A stretch of DNA of 64,000 nt from Piliocolobus tephrosceles (GCF_002776525.5 NW_022326531.1:810845-874844); one strand, 5' to 3'. Positions 23,200-35,149 are shown, counted from the first letter of the stretch. Translations and numbers: made by a program. The notes: generated by a model not told the origin, from the letters alone.

Positions 23200-24420
23200 C
23201 ACTAGCTGATGATCATTTGGCTATTACGTTATATACTATGGTTCTATGAACATTGGTAAACACATTTTTGTGGACATATTGATGTTTTTCTTCATAAAAT
23301 ATCTGTTTGGGATTGCTAGATAATATACAAATGTTTAACTCTATAAGAAGGTGCCAAACCACTTTCCCAAATTTTTTGCCACATTTTGCATTTCTGCCAA
23401 CGTGTGAGAGTCTAGTTGCTGTAACATCCTTGCCCAAATTTGCTGTTGTCAGCTTTTGTAATTTGAGTCTAAAGGATGTGTAGTGATCTTTCATTGTGGT
23501 TTTAATGTGCATTTATCTAATTATTAAAAACTGTAAGCATCTTTTCATGTTTTTTGGCCTTTTTTTTTTTTTTTTGGTGAAAATGATGTTTAATCTTTTG
23601 ACCATTTATTTGATTGGGTTGTTTGCCTTATAAGTATTCTGTTGTAGGAGTTCTTCATGTACTCTATAGTACAGGTTTTTTATCTAATACATGTTCTGCA
23701 AATATTTTCTCCGTCTGTGGCTTACTTTTCATCTTCTTAACAAAGTCTTCCTAAGACAAAATTTAAAAATTTTGATCAACTATGGTTTATCATTTTTTGT
23801 TTCAAAGTTTTTGCTTTTTAGTCTTATTTTGAAAGTGTTTGCCTGACCTAAAGTCACATAAATCTATGTTTTTCATAATTTTTTGGTCTTGACTCATGTT
23901 TAACTTTATACTTCATTTATAGTTATTTTTATGTGATATGAGATAAAAAGTCAAGGTTTATTATTATTACTTTTTGCACATTGGTGTTACATCCAACTAT
24001 TGTAGTGACAATTGTTGAAAAGATCATCACCTTTTCTTATTGAGTATACATTTGCCATTTGTTGAAAATCAACTGACCAAATGTGTATTGGTCAATTTTC
24101 AAACTCTGTATTGCCTTCCATCAGTCTATATGCCTGTCTTTATGACAACATCACACTATTTTTATAATGTAGCATTATGTTATGTCTTTAAATGAAATAG
24201 TGTAATTTCTCTAATTATGTTCTCATTGTTTAAAATTCTTTTTTGACTATTATAGGTTCTTTGGGTCCATGTAAATTTTAGAATCAGTTTGCCAATTTCT
24301 ATAAAAATATGCTAAAATTTTAATTGAGTTTTTATTAAATATGTAGATCATCAATAGTAGTATCTTCACAATAGTATGTCTTCTAATCCATGAAGATGAT
24401 ATGTCTCTACATTTATTTAT
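23200..24420 (-). mobile_element. Old L1 (L1M type), 3'-side half, interrupted by a younger L1
   Basis: Reverse complement of an ancient L1 ORF2. Ordered landmarks: 'ttgccacattttgcatttct', 'ttcattgtggttttaatgtg', 'gcatcttttcatgtttt', 'gcaaatattttctccgtctg', 'ttgaaaatcaactgaccaa', and 'taatccatgaagatgatatg' just before the younger insertion. The coding potential is destroyed. The remainder continues at 25008-25260. Confidence 0.9.
23213..23512 (-). pseudogene. Degraded L1M ORF2p C-terminal frame
   Basis: A 99-codon frame starting 'MHIKTTMKDH', the same start of block as in the younger L1 remnant at 4547-5008 ('MQIKTTMRNH'). The rest has drifted. It is a fossil of the L1M reverse transcriptase protein's C-terminal region. 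Confidence 0.75.
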
Positions 24421-24639
24421 GTCTTCTTTACATTCTTTTTTTAAAATTATACTTTAAGTTCTAGGGTACGTGTGCACAATGTGCATGTTTGTTACATATG
24501 TATACATGTGCCATGTTGGTGTGCTGCACCCATTAACTCGTCGTATGTCTCCTAATGCTATCCCTTTCCCCTACCCCCCACCTCATGACAGGCCCCAGTG
24601 TGTGATGTTCCCCTTCCTGAGTCCAAGTGTTCTCATTGT

Positions 24640-24822
24640 TCAATTCCCACCTACGAGTGAGAACATGTGGTGTTTGATTTTCTGTCCTTGCGATAGTTTG
24701 CTCAGAATGATGGTTTCCAGCTTTATCCATGTCCCTACAAAGGACATGAACTCATCCTTTTTTATGGCTGCATAGTATTCCATGGTATATATGCGCCACA
24801 TTTTCTTAATCCAGATTATCAC
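24640..24822 (-). pseudogene. L1 ORF2p C-terminal remnant of the 5'-inverted L1
   Basis: A 60-codon frame containing 'YTMEYYAAIKKDEFMSFVGT' and ending in the region where L1PA ORF2 terminates. Fragmentary. Confidence 0.9.
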
Positions 24823-24849
24823 TGATGGACATTTGGGTTGGTTCCAAGT

Positions 24850-24990
24850 TAGAAAAAGAGGAAGTCAAATTGTCCCTGTTTGCAGAAGACATGATTGTAT
24901 ATTTAGAAACCCCATCGTCTCAGCCCAAAATCTCCTTAAGCTGATAAGCAATTTCAGCAAAGTCTCAGGAGACAAAATCAATGTGCAAAA
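24850..24990 (+). pseudogene. Inverted L1 reverse-transcriptase domain fragment
   Basis: Plus-strand fragment of the L1 ORF2 RT domain, opposite to the rest of its insertion. The segment that encodes the catalytic FADD motif in intact L1 reads Phe-Ala-Glu-Asp (tttgcagaagac near 24879-24890), so the first Asp of the pair is replaced. The nearby open frame reads a different phase before entering 'NPIVSAQNLLKLISNF'. Not functional. Confidence 0.9.
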
Positions 24991-25007
24991 GTCTTCTTTA
25001 CATTCTT

Positions 25008-25260
25008 ACAGCAATGTTCTGTCTTTTTCAGTGTAAAAATCTTGAGCATTTTAATAATTTATCTCTATACATTTCATGTTTTTAGATGCTACCATAAGTG
25101 GTGATTTTTAATTTAAATTTTCAGTTGTCCATTGTCCTTAAAGATCGTTATATAAACTCTATGAGGAAATTTCATATTTTTTTGAATTTTTACTTTGTTT
25201 GATACCTGGTCACTAGTTCAACCTATTCTTTTGCCATGACTTTTTCCTAGAGCTTTACTT
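25008..25260 (-). mobile_element. Continuation of the interrupted L1M
   Basis: Picks up the old L1 where 23200-24420 stops: 'acagcaatgttctgtctttt', 'tcagtgtaaaaatcttgagc', 'catttcatgtttttagatgc', then a weaker part ('ggtcactagttcaac'). The 5' limit is uncertain. Confidence 0.8.
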
Positions 25261-27839
25261 CAGATCCAGATTTTGGTGGCCTCAATACATTTCAGTTCAC
25301 ATTTAACAATGATACAAAAGTCTAAAAGAAGAAATATTTCCTTTATAATCATAGTTTTCTATCAAGTTAGGAAAATTAATTGGAAAATAGATAATGAGAG
25401 CCTGATTTCAGGGTACTCAGATCTACGCTTTGAGTGACTATGCATATATGTGGGGGAAATATAAGGAAATACATAATTTTAAAACTTTGTAAGAAGAGGA
25501 AGGATGAGTACCAATACACAGAAAGTATATGAAAATATGCTAGGAAGAACATAACAAGTAATATTTGTTTTTTACTCCACAACTTTCACAGTACATTCTT
25601 GAGCATCATGTAATGTGTAAGCTATGTTACTTATTATTTTATAGATGAAGAAATTGAGCATTGGAAATATAGCACATTTTTTAATATTGTGGAAAGACTA
25701 ATCAGTGCGTGGGCCTTGTGAGTCTTAACTCTTTTCACTACATGGGTTTCCCCTCAGTTTACCTAGATAGGACTTTTGTAACTCATGTACCTAATTGCAT
25801 CTTTCAAGATGTATATGTATATGCATCTTTCAAGAATGTATTTATCCCTGGCTAAGCACCATCTAGCAACCAGATGGTCAGATATGTAAGCTTTCATTAA
25901 TATATATTCACTTCAAACAATATTGTACTACATTTTACTTTTTACTTATGTTCCATCTGGTCCAAAAGTATCTTAAAAAGAAGACTTCACTAGGATTGTT
26001 CAATTCTCTCATAAATAAAAAAGGGACTGATTTATAATAGTTTAATTGGAGTATAACTAACTTTATAATTGAGTCGCTGAGAAGTTACATATTTAAATCA
26101 AACAAATAAAAAATAAATTCAGAGTCATTGCATTAATATAAGCTTCACACAGGTTCCTGTCTTGAAAATTCAGAATGGTTGTCTTATGGTTGGTTTATTC
26201 TCAGTCTTACTCTTGAGTTAGTCTCAGTTCTGTTCGTGCATTGTAAAGGTCTTGTGCCATTCCCTTTTCACATGTATTGCATAGAGCTTAAGAATATCAC
26301 TACACTTTATGAAACTGGCAATTAATCTGCTTCCAAGACTTTACTTTTGTATTTGGATTCAAATTCATTATTTCCACCTTTCTTACTTCTTTAAAAAAAT
26401 GTACATTTAGTATTTGTATTGCATCAGTCCTCCTGTTCCTCCATATATTTTCCTTTTCTGTTTCCGCTTTTTTTCCTTTAAGCCTGAAAATAATTGTCTG
26501 GTTGACTTTCCTCTAACCCTGAGCTTCCCATCCTGTGTGGTCATCAAGCATTTTTGTTATTACTATCTTTTAGTAAGGCTACACGTTCCCTGAAGCTGTA
26601 GTGTTTGAAATATATTCCAGAATGCTTTCTCCACACAGTTTGGGAGCTGTTAATTTTCTCAGGAAATTTCATCAGTTTTGCTTTCTGGTAGAATGTTATT
26701 CTGGAACACCAGCCCAAACTCCTAGTGCTTCCATTTTAAGATTTTTTAGGCCACGCTAAAGCAGCAGCCCTTTAAAGTCTACAGCTTCCAGGAAGCTTTG
26801 CCAGAACTCCCTTACTGGCAGATCACTTTACTCCAGATCACTTGTTCTTGTGTTCACATTTTAAACACAAATTCTCAGCTTTTAGTTACTTTTCTTGAAA
26901 TCTTAACTAATGAAAATGTGGCAATTGCCTGCAGTAGAAGTTTGATATTATATGTGTTGAGTAGATACTGTGACTACTAGCACCACCTTCCCAATACTGT
27001 AATTATGAAGAATGTTTATTTAAAAAGTAAGATATTTAAAAGAAGATTCAGTATTCATAACATTGATGTAATTGATAGTGGCTAATTAATAGAAATCCAT
27101 TAAGCAATCCATTGAAATTATAAGGTACTATTTTAGCATAATAAAATGTTCAAGAATTACTGAAGACTATGGTTAGATTATCTACAGCACCAAACATTAA
27201 TATTTCATTTAGATAAATTATTTTTCAACTAAAATTATTTTTCAGCTGAGTCATCGAATACTAACTAAACTATAATTTCTTCTGGGTTAATTTTTTCACC
27301 TATGTCTACCTTTGTATATTATTGGGAAAAAAATGTGTGGTTAATTTTTCTAATTTTTGATATATAATATCAATATTTGTGTTCAAAATATATGTACATA
27401 CACATACATACTTATGTATACACATAAATCTAGAGAAATAATAATCAAACTTTTCAGTATAACACATGTAAACAACCAGATTATATATTTTTTATTATAA
27501 CTTAGTAACAAATTAATCCCTTTTCATGCAAATTGTCCTTAAATTCTAAAGCAGCATTGTACTACAGTTTATAAAAAAAACACCAAAAAAAGATTTTGTA
27601 GTTGAATGGAAAAGAGAAATTTTTGTTACTGCTTGTTAGTACACACCTTCCTATCTGCATATTTTAAATAAATGTTTCTTGTTAGCTGATTAACATTGGC
27701 TTACTAGGGATTATTTTTTCTATGGAAGGCTTAGATGAATCAGTGTTTCTGAGATGCTTTTATGGCCTTAGCATGTATAACAATGTTTTAGTCCTTAAAC
27801 CAATTGATTATGTTTCAGATATTTCCTAAGGCAATTTTC
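25261..27839. other. About 2.6 kb with little recognisable content
   Basis: No credible coding frame. A weak MIR-like patch occurs near 25610-25690 ('ttatagatgaagaaattgag'). The part 26400-26830 is somewhat richer in G+C and pyrimidines and appears single-copy. The 60-codon frame at 26798-26980 lacks any motif. Confidence 0.4.
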
Positions 27840-27861
27840 TTTTTTTTTTTTTTTTTTTTTT
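27840..27861. repeat. T22 homopolymer
   Basis: An uninterrupted run of 22 T followed by CAG. Confidence 0.97.
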
Positions 27862-27862
27862 C

Positions 27863-28549
27863 AGAACATGTACAGTAAGTTAATCTATTAAACTGAAGTT
27901 CATTTTTTTCCTCTTATATTAAGTCTGATGATGAGGTTATAAGTCTCTAGTGTTAGAAAAAGAAAACAGAATATACAAATGAAACCTTCTACTTATGGAT
28001 AATTTCTTCTCACTATCGTTATTGATGCTTTTTATTTCACTTTGAGAATGGTATAATTGTGCCGTACTTTAAAACTAGCAGTAACAAGAAAGACGCATTA
28101 TAATAGTTAATTTATATAGAGAGTGTGGTTCCAGAGGCAGAAAATTTATGGTACTCTATATTTGAAAAGAGTTTAAATTGATTATCCTACTTTTCACCTG
28201 GATCAAAAGCCATTTGAGATTGTTCCAGAAAATTTTCAGTCAACAGGCAAAAAATAATTACCAATTGTCCAATTACCATTACTCCGATTTGACTATTTTG
28301 TTATTATGGATCATTTAATTAACATTTATTGATTATACATATTTCGGTTTTCCTCTGCAATGCAATTCCTTACGTAATTGTTGGTGCATGTTTAACTGAA
28401 TGGTCTTATGATACTGTAATTACTAGAAACTTGTATCATGTTTTGATCTTCTCTCTCATAAGCTTCTCTGCTGCATTTCAGGAAGTCTCACAACCATGCT
28501 CTGTACTTATCAAAAATCATGTCATCTCCCCAAATCACTAATTTTGCAT
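27863..28549. other. AT-rich sequence, nothing recognised
   Basis: The 70-codon plus frame at 28329-28541 is hydrophobic by composition but has no motif or support. Confidence 0.4.
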
Positions 28550-30420
28550 TTTACTTTGTAGCACAACTTTGATTCTTGAAGTACCCTTCCCCATATGATC
28601 ATTCTTTCATTTTATTGTCACCACTTTTTCCTTGATTCCATTGTCATCAGCCTCTCTTCATCCCTTAGTTTGATTGTTGAAGCATCCACATTTAATTATT
28701 CTTCTATTTCATCATGTCATCTGGTGCCTTCCTACTACCATCATAGTCCTCTCCTGATTCATTAGCTTCTCTCACCCTTCCCTTCTGCCTTCTTTTCTCT
28801 TCTTAACCAGCTTAGATTACATGGATCATTATGTCAATAATTACATGTCAATATCCCAATTTCCTTTGCCCCATTAATTCTGGTATTCCAATCAAAAAAA
28901 TCATCAACCCCCAATGAAGTCAACTATCTGTGTTTTCTGACCTGTGTCAGTGCAGCTTAGCTTAGCTAGTAGCAATAACAATGTACATTAAACTACTCCT
29001 GCGACAACTACTTTATATTTGTTAGCTTTGACTGGACTGTCAACATTGCCATGTAATCATACTATGTTTTATCTCTCCTACCCTCTGAAAAGATTATTTC
29101 AAGCTTGCTCTATTCTCTACAAAATTCCAAGTCTCTATTATTCCCTTCATTCTGAAGATGACCTGGCCTGAACAAAAACAAAAACAATACCAAAAAAAAA
29201 GAAGTTCTTATAAAAGCTTTCAATTTTATATGGGAGACAAAGAAATACAGTTACAGGGAGCTCTTCAAAGCAGCTTTCTTAAAGTCTTGCTGTCATACCC
29301 CCACCTGCATCTGCACTATCCACTCCTTATCCCAGCATTATTAAATCCAATAAAAGTTTTTTGGGTCTTCTGCCTACTTTACCACAACTTCCTTCTTGAA
29401 ACACTGTTTTTTTTTTTTTTTCTATACCAAAGTAAATTTTTGTTCTGCTCCTAACTCTCTGCACCCATTTTAACAAGGCCTTTGCTTGCCCATTTTTCTC
29501 TGCTTTTCTGTTGAATGTTGGGATCTTCTGGCTCAGTCTGGGCTCTCCTTTCCTTTTCATTCTGTAGTCTTGTCCAGACCAACTAATTTGGTGAATGGCA
29601 TTAGGTCAAAACCTGTCATTCATGCCAGTGACCCATGATTATATCTCCAGTCCAGTTCTCTCCTGACCTTCAGAGGAATATATTCTTTGTCTTCTAGGTA
29701 TTGTCACAGATGTTCAGAAGCACATCAAATTCAGTTAAGTCCAAAGCTACACAATACTACACCCCTACCTTCCTTGCTTGTTCCATTCTTAAAGGGACAG
29801 CCATCCATCCGTTTAGAAAATCAGAAACCTAGAAGTCGTTTTGAACATCTTTGTTTCTTTCACCCTTTATCCAATCCACTAGCAAGCCATGTTGATATAT
29901 TTTACCTCCAGAGGTATTTGAGTAACTGTTTCTCCACATTTCTACCATTATGACACCCAAGTACAAGCTGCCATCTATCTTCTCTTGCCAACATTGCTTC
30001 AATAGTATCAATAATGTTCTCTCTAACCTGCCTATATTTTCTCTTAGATCTCTTTTTTTAATACATATATAACAGCCAGAGAGAATTTTGAAAAGGTAAT
30101 ATTATTACTAACCTGTTTATTTCTTAAAACCATTCTGCCCCACTTCATTCTCCAGCTACATTGGCCTTTAGTCAGCTGTTTAATATGCCAACCCTGCATC
30201 TACCTCAGAGCCTTTGCACATATTTTTGCCCCTACTTCAAGGGCACCCCTACTCACACACACATAGCTCCATTGCCACCACCCTTACTTACTCATTTTTA
30301 CATAGCTCAAAAATCACTTCTTCATAGCAATCTCCCTTGACACTCCAGATAAGATTAGTCTCCTGCAATTGACTTTCATAGTATTACATATATGTTTTTT
30401 GTAAAAGCTGGTTTAACAAG
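28550..30420 (+). mobile_element. Long L2 LINE relic (ORF2 end plus 3' UTR)
   Basis: A long, diverged L2. The clearest part is 29490-30400. It has 'gattatatctccagtccagt', 'cattcttaaagggacagcca', 'accctttatccaatccacta', 'agcaagccatgttgatatat', 'taacagccagagagaatttt', 'cagagcctttgcacatattt' and 'catagctcaaaaatcacttc', in the order of the L2 ORF2 C-terminal region and 3' UTR. The 5' part, 28550-29490, is weaker and includes an A-rich stretch and a T16 run near 29407. The frames at 29158-29454 and 29687-29953 are inside this relic; the latter is in L2 sense. Confidence 0.75.
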
Positions 30421-30459
30421 TAAATGTGTATTGATCCAATGATAAAGTTCCTTGGCAAA

Positions 30460-30685
30460 CAATCAGTTCAATTCAGTAAACATTTACTGAGTGCCTACTA
30501 TATGCCTGACCCAGTGTATTGCTCTCACAATCAGAAAAGACAGCCACATCTTTTAAAATAAGGAAAATTATGCTTTCAAATAAAAATACAACCCTCATTT
30601 CAACTGACTGAATGTTTATCAAGTACTTATCATATGCAAGATACAAGGGAAAGAAATAAACCCTCCCTGGAGGGACTCATAGACT

Positions 30686-30721
<36 letters not shown>

Positions 30722-30784
30722 AGCAGGTACAATAAAAATAATTATAATGAGTTATATATGATGCAGGTATTTAGAAGGCCTTGT
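30460..30784 (-). mobile_element. L2 LINE 3' relics (antisense) with an A31 run
   Basis: 'ttactgagtgcctactatat' at 30484-30503 is a reverse-complement L2 terminus. A second similar terminus begins near 30605 ('atgtttatcaagtacttatc') and continues 'gagggactcatagactagc'. A run of 31 A occupies 30689-30719 within the second block. Either two overlapping relics or an internal duplication would explain the doubled terminus. Confidence 0.6.
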
Positions 30785-31075
30785 TTTTCGTTTGAGGCAG
30801 AGTCTTGCCCTGTTGCCCAGGTTGGAGTGCAGTGGTGCGATCTCAGCTCACTGCAACCTCTGCCTCCCAGGTTCAAGCAGTTCTTCTGCCTTAGCCTCCC
30901 AGGTAGCTGGGACTACAGGCATGCACCACCATGCCCAGCTTATTTTTGTATTTTTAGTAGAGATGGGGCGTCACCATGTTGGCCAGGCTGATCTCGAACT
31001 CTTGACCTCAAATAATCTGCCTGCCTCAGTCTCCCAAGGTGCTGGGATTACAGGTGTGAGCCACTGTACCCAGCC
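30785..31075 (-). mobile_element. Alu SINE, AluS-like (antisense)
   Basis: Reverse-complement Alu from 'gaggcagagtcttgccctgt' to 'gtgtgagccactgtacccag'. The two overlapping plus-strand frames (77 and 107 codons) are Alu-encoded, with the familiar 'GSSSSSALASQVAGTTGMHH' type of translation. Possible target duplication TAGAAGGCCT/TAGAAAGCTT is weak. Confidence 0.95.
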
Positions 31076-32429
31076 TAGAAAGCTTACAGATCAGAAAAGC
31101 CCAGGCCAGTCCTGATAAATATTTTAAAATAAATACCTCTTAAATAGATAGGACATCTCATTCCTAAATCTATGTTATCACAGAAAATATTGTGTCCCTC
31201 AGGCAAGAAAAAGTTTAGTCTGTGGAAATCAAATTTCAAAGGGACTTATACAAAAATCATACATGTGCTTTTTCTTGGTTGTTAGAATAAATCTGAACTA
31301 ATCATGCCCCATCCCCCTCATTTCTCCTAGCTTTTCATTTTTTCAGATGACTACAAAGATTTATTGAGACCTTACGGCTGCTCGCTGCCTAATAAAGTTC
31401 TCCCTCAGTCATCCTGCTAATTTGGTTGACTGGTCTATTTTTAAAAATTAGCAGTTTTCAGAAACAGCCTCCAGTATTGTGGCTGTGAAAAATCTGTTGA
31501 GAAGAAATAAAAGGCTAAAACAAAATTGAATACTGTAAGCAAGTATAAATTTTTTGGAATGATATACGATCCTGTGTTGTGGCAGTTTGGTCCCCAAGGC
31601 AGGAAAGAAAGCAATCTGGTTTTCTGAAACATTCAAATTTCTCACCTAAGCTCAGCTAAGAATACATCTTTATGGGAAGCAGAGTGGAAACGCACCATTT
31701 TATCCTCTAATTTATAGTGTCAGTGGGAACAGCACAACACAGAATCCAGAGTTCAAAGAGAGAAAAAGATCTGGCTTATGGTGGATATAAACTTAATTTC
31801 TTTGAATCAGGAGTCTAGGCCCTGCTGTGTAGATTTAACAATGGGCATTCTAGACTTCTTTTAATGACCCTTTATTTTAGAAATAGGATAAAATATTCAT
31901 ATAAAAATATACACTAAATATCCACTTGGTAAAAGTCTGATTCAAGAAAAGTTTTTTGTTGGATAATCAAGTATTTTACTTGTTTTAAGATAGAACAACT
32001 TCTTTAGATTATCCTTCATTTAATATAAAAGGTCAATTCTGCTTTCTACCTCAGTTGTGATATTAATCTCTCCATTTCATTCTAAATCCTATTAAGAGAG
32101 TAGAAGCTTAACTTTATCATATTAATGCCAAGATCTGGGCAAGCATTTATCTAGATATAAACAAGGATATATGTCTTTCAGAAGGTTATATCCTCATTGT
32201 GATAATGAAGAAAGGAGCTTATATGTTAATTACCATGATTCCACAAGACAGAGTGTTTGGGAAGCCCCCTTTCACATTTTTCAAACCTGATAAGCAAGAA
32301 AACATAAGAAATTATTTTGAAATACAAAAAAAAAAGAAAAAAAAAGAAAAGAAAATGTGGCTTAAGTAAAGGCTACTTTCAGCAACCAAACTCTGCCTTG
32401 AACTGGACCTGAGGTATGTGCTGTTCCAA
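31076..32429. other. AT-rich sequence, nothing recognised
   Basis: No gene or named repeat. A-rich imperfect (A)nG runs occupy 32325-32354. Short minus frames at 31441-31645 are chance. Confidence 0.4.
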
Positions 32430-32605
32430 TGGATCTCAAACCAGGTGGTTTTGTTACGATCACCTTGGGCAGGGGGTGTCTTTTAGAAATATTCTTTACT
32501 CAGATGACCCCAACACAGAGATACTGGTGAAATTTTCTGGGTGGGGACTCTGGAAGGGTTCCCAGGTGGTATTTATATTCAGCCAGGCTTGAGAATCACT
32601 GGCAT
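32430..32605 (+). mobile_element. hAT-type non-autonomous DNA transposon relic
   Basis: Begins 'tggatctcaaaccaggtgg' and ends 'cagccaggcttgagaatcac'. This gives an imperfect terminal inverted pair (GATCTCAA / TTGAGAATC) about 170 bp apart. The interior 'tttacgatcaccttgggc'-like segment matches hAT MER consensus (GAATCACCTGGG). Confidence 0.7.
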
Positions 32606-33514
32606 GCTTGACCCCAATTCACCGATCTATCAATTAAGCAAGGAGCAACATTCAGGTTAAATAAACAGCTTAGAGTATCAGAGGCTCAACTCTGAGAATG
32701 CCATGTAGCCTTCATCCGTACCCCACTCCATGAGTGGCTGTACTCTTTTATTTACTCAATTGTTCCACCAAACAGATCCATTGTTTTGATATTTTAACTA
32801 TTGCTGAAACAAAGCATTAAGTTATTCAAGCAGGCGGGAAATTCAGTGGAAAAAAATCATGCATTAAATCACTTGCTTGGCTCAACTGACAGTTGGTTTC
32901 TGCTGAATATTGAGTCAGGAAGCCCTTACCCAAATCATCTGTTGATGAAATAATATATCACTATACCACTGAATCTGTCTTTTAAAATATATATATGATT
33001 GAACATGAGCAAATCTCTGCATTTATATTTTCTTCCAAAAAAGTACTGTTCCTGTTGTCAAATTGGAACATATTGTACTTCCTATATATATCACCCACAA
33101 GTCATTTTTAAACCTGGATCACTGTCTATCCTGAAATAAAAGGTCTACTACTAGGAAGGGGCGGCTTTATCCTCCTCCATTCCTCAAAGCTTCAAATTCC
33201 CATCTGCTATGCATCGCTAAAGGGCCTGGTGATGCATTTCCCATTGCTTTTGCATTTTTTAAAAAATAAAACTAAAAGAATTGGTCAAAGAAAATAAAAT
33301 CCTTTGTCTATGAATTATATGAAATCTAAGTATATTTAGAATATAGTCCAATCTCATTTGTACTGGCAATGTGTTACAAGTCTTTTTGTATACAGAGGAA
33401 TCTCTTTGTAATCCCTTTGACCAAGCAGCAGGATCCAATGTGAGACCACTCTTGGTGCTCCTCCAAATGGTTGCAAAACCACTAGAGCATTTTGATTCAC
33501 AATGTGGGAAAGAT
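32606..33514. other. Nothing recognised
   Basis: Single-copy-looking sequence. Frames at 33259-33597 (-) and 33371-33625 (+) overlap a simple repeat and each other and are not genes. Confidence 0.4.
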
Positions 33515-33607
33515 GTTATATATGTGTACACATGTGTGTATATTTTACATGTACATGCGTGTATGGGTGTATATGTGCATGTATACATATTACACATGAT
33601 ATATATA
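33515..33607. repeat. TG/TA/CA-rich alternating simple repeat
   Basis: Alternating purine-pyrimidine stretch with nested 'gtgtacacatgtgtgtat' and 'tacatgtacatgcgtgta' self-complementary segments. Confidence 0.85.
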
Positions 33608-33840
33608 GAAAATCTGGCAGGCTAGTAACCCAGTGGATGCTCTCCTGTGAGGACACAGAAAAAGATAAAAACCAAAAGCACCATAAAAAGCTAATGGTCA
33701 CAACCTATAGTAAGAATCTAAAAATTCCACTAACAATCAGGCTTTTGGAACCAGATTAAGAAAACTAAAAATGGCTGGCCTAAATAAACTTCACTCCCAC
33801 TGCCCCTCACTGCCTGACAAACAATAGTAGGAAGATAATA

Positions 33841-33946
33841 TTTTTTTCTTTCTTTTTTTTTTTCCTTCCTTTCATCCTACTAGCTAGACTAGAGAATCAG
33901 GTTTATTCTACCAAAAAAGAAAAAAAGAAAAAGAAAAAGAAAAAAA
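33841..33946. repeat. Pyrimidine tract and purine tract in hairpin arrangement
   Basis: A T/C-only tract (about 33841-33873) is followed 40 bp later by an A/G-only tract (33913-33946) rich in AAAAAG units. They could pair as arms of an inverted repeat. Confidence 0.85.
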
Positions 33947-35149
33947 CCGAAGAGCTGTTCAGTTTTTCCATGATGGCTCTGAATTTCCTAGTTCCTAAAC
34001 CTGTTTCTTTTTTTTTAAATGATGGCAAAAGTGAAGTACATTAGTGTTGTTATGACTACATGTGATTAATCTACACAAGGCCTTTAGTTAGTGCTTAGCA
34101 TTGAATATTTACTCTATAATTATTAATGATTAATATTGCACTGTAAGAAGCATACTTTCATAAGCAGACATGGTACTCATTTTTGCATCTACTCAGAGAT
34201 CAGAAATTACAGAAAACTGAGAGAAGCCAAAAATTTATAAAGAAAAGACCCATTACCAGTGGTTCAGTAGAACAGACTCAAGAGAGCATTGCCTGGTAGG
34301 GTGGAGGTGCTCAACAGTTATTTAGAGAATTAATGATAATAGCTCTTAATAGAGAGGGAAAGGAAAAAGCAAGAGCTTGGTGATGGTACGTGTTGAAAGA
34401 GCAGGTTTCTGGGTACTATAGAAGTTTAACTTGCTGGAGACAGTCATACCTCAGTACAGCAGAGAGGTACTGGGTGCTTACTTGTCAAGAAAAGTTTCAG
34501 AAGGCTGCATATGCATCAGGGGTGAGGAGTAGGGGGAAGGGGTGTCTATGAAAGGAATCTGCTCAACCTGCAAGTAGAGAGTAAAATCTGTCATTTGTCT
34601 CCTGATGACTACGGAGGCTGGATCAATTTTCATTATTGGAGTGTAGGTAAGAGGGAAAAAATGAATTCAAACTTCTTAAGAAATTATAAAGACCAAGGGA
34701 AGAGAACATCATTTTCAAGATGATTGCTGGCAAAGTCATACCTCTGAAAAGGATTACCATCAGAATCACGCATTAGTAATCATTTGACATACATAAAATC
34801 ATGAGTTCTATGTGACATTGGCAGAGATTTGCAAGAGAACAAATTGAACTGTGCAGTGATATTGCTATAATAATAACAATATATGTAACAGTTACAGTAA
34901 GAAGTATAATTATGATTATTAATAATGTGGCAAGTATTTGTATTTGATCCTATCAAAAATAAAATGCATCAATAACAGTAATGATTATGTCACTGAAATC
35001 CAGTTAAAATTATGAAATTATCTTGACATTGTTATATTTCCTAATCATAGCATATGCAAGTCAAGTGCCTGCCACTTCTGTTAATGTCAGATATGACTGA
35101 GGGGTGATGGTCAACTATCAATAACAGCAACCATGTCAGCTGTCCTTTC
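33947..35149. other. Nothing recognised
   Basis: No repeat or coding frame that I can support. Confidence 0.4.

Larger units (their letters stand above)
24421..25007 (-). mobile_element. L1PA-type insertion with 5' inversion and 17-bp target duplication
   Basis: The insertion (24438-24990, 553 bp) is bounded by perfect copies of GTCTTCTTTACATTCTT (24421-24437 and 24991-25007). The left 412 bp are an L1 3' end on the minus strand: 3' UTR plus the last ~70 ORF2 codons ('WIKKMWRIYTMEYYAAIKKD'). At about 24849/24850 the orientation flips. The remaining ~141 bp are L1 ORF2 RT-domain sequence on the plus strand ('VSAQNLLKLISNFSKVSG'). About 1.3-1.4 kb of L1 is missing between the two parts. This is the layout expected from twin priming. 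The target lies inside the older L1M. Confidence 0.95.

Noticed and set aside
27840..27864. T22 followed by CAG, resembling a splice acceptor
   Set aside because: Long T runs followed by CAG are common by chance. No downstream open exon or matching donor is seen.
30758..31115. Plus-strand frames of 77 and 107 codons
   Set aside because: They translate Alu sequence in the familiar Alu peptide pattern; no gene.
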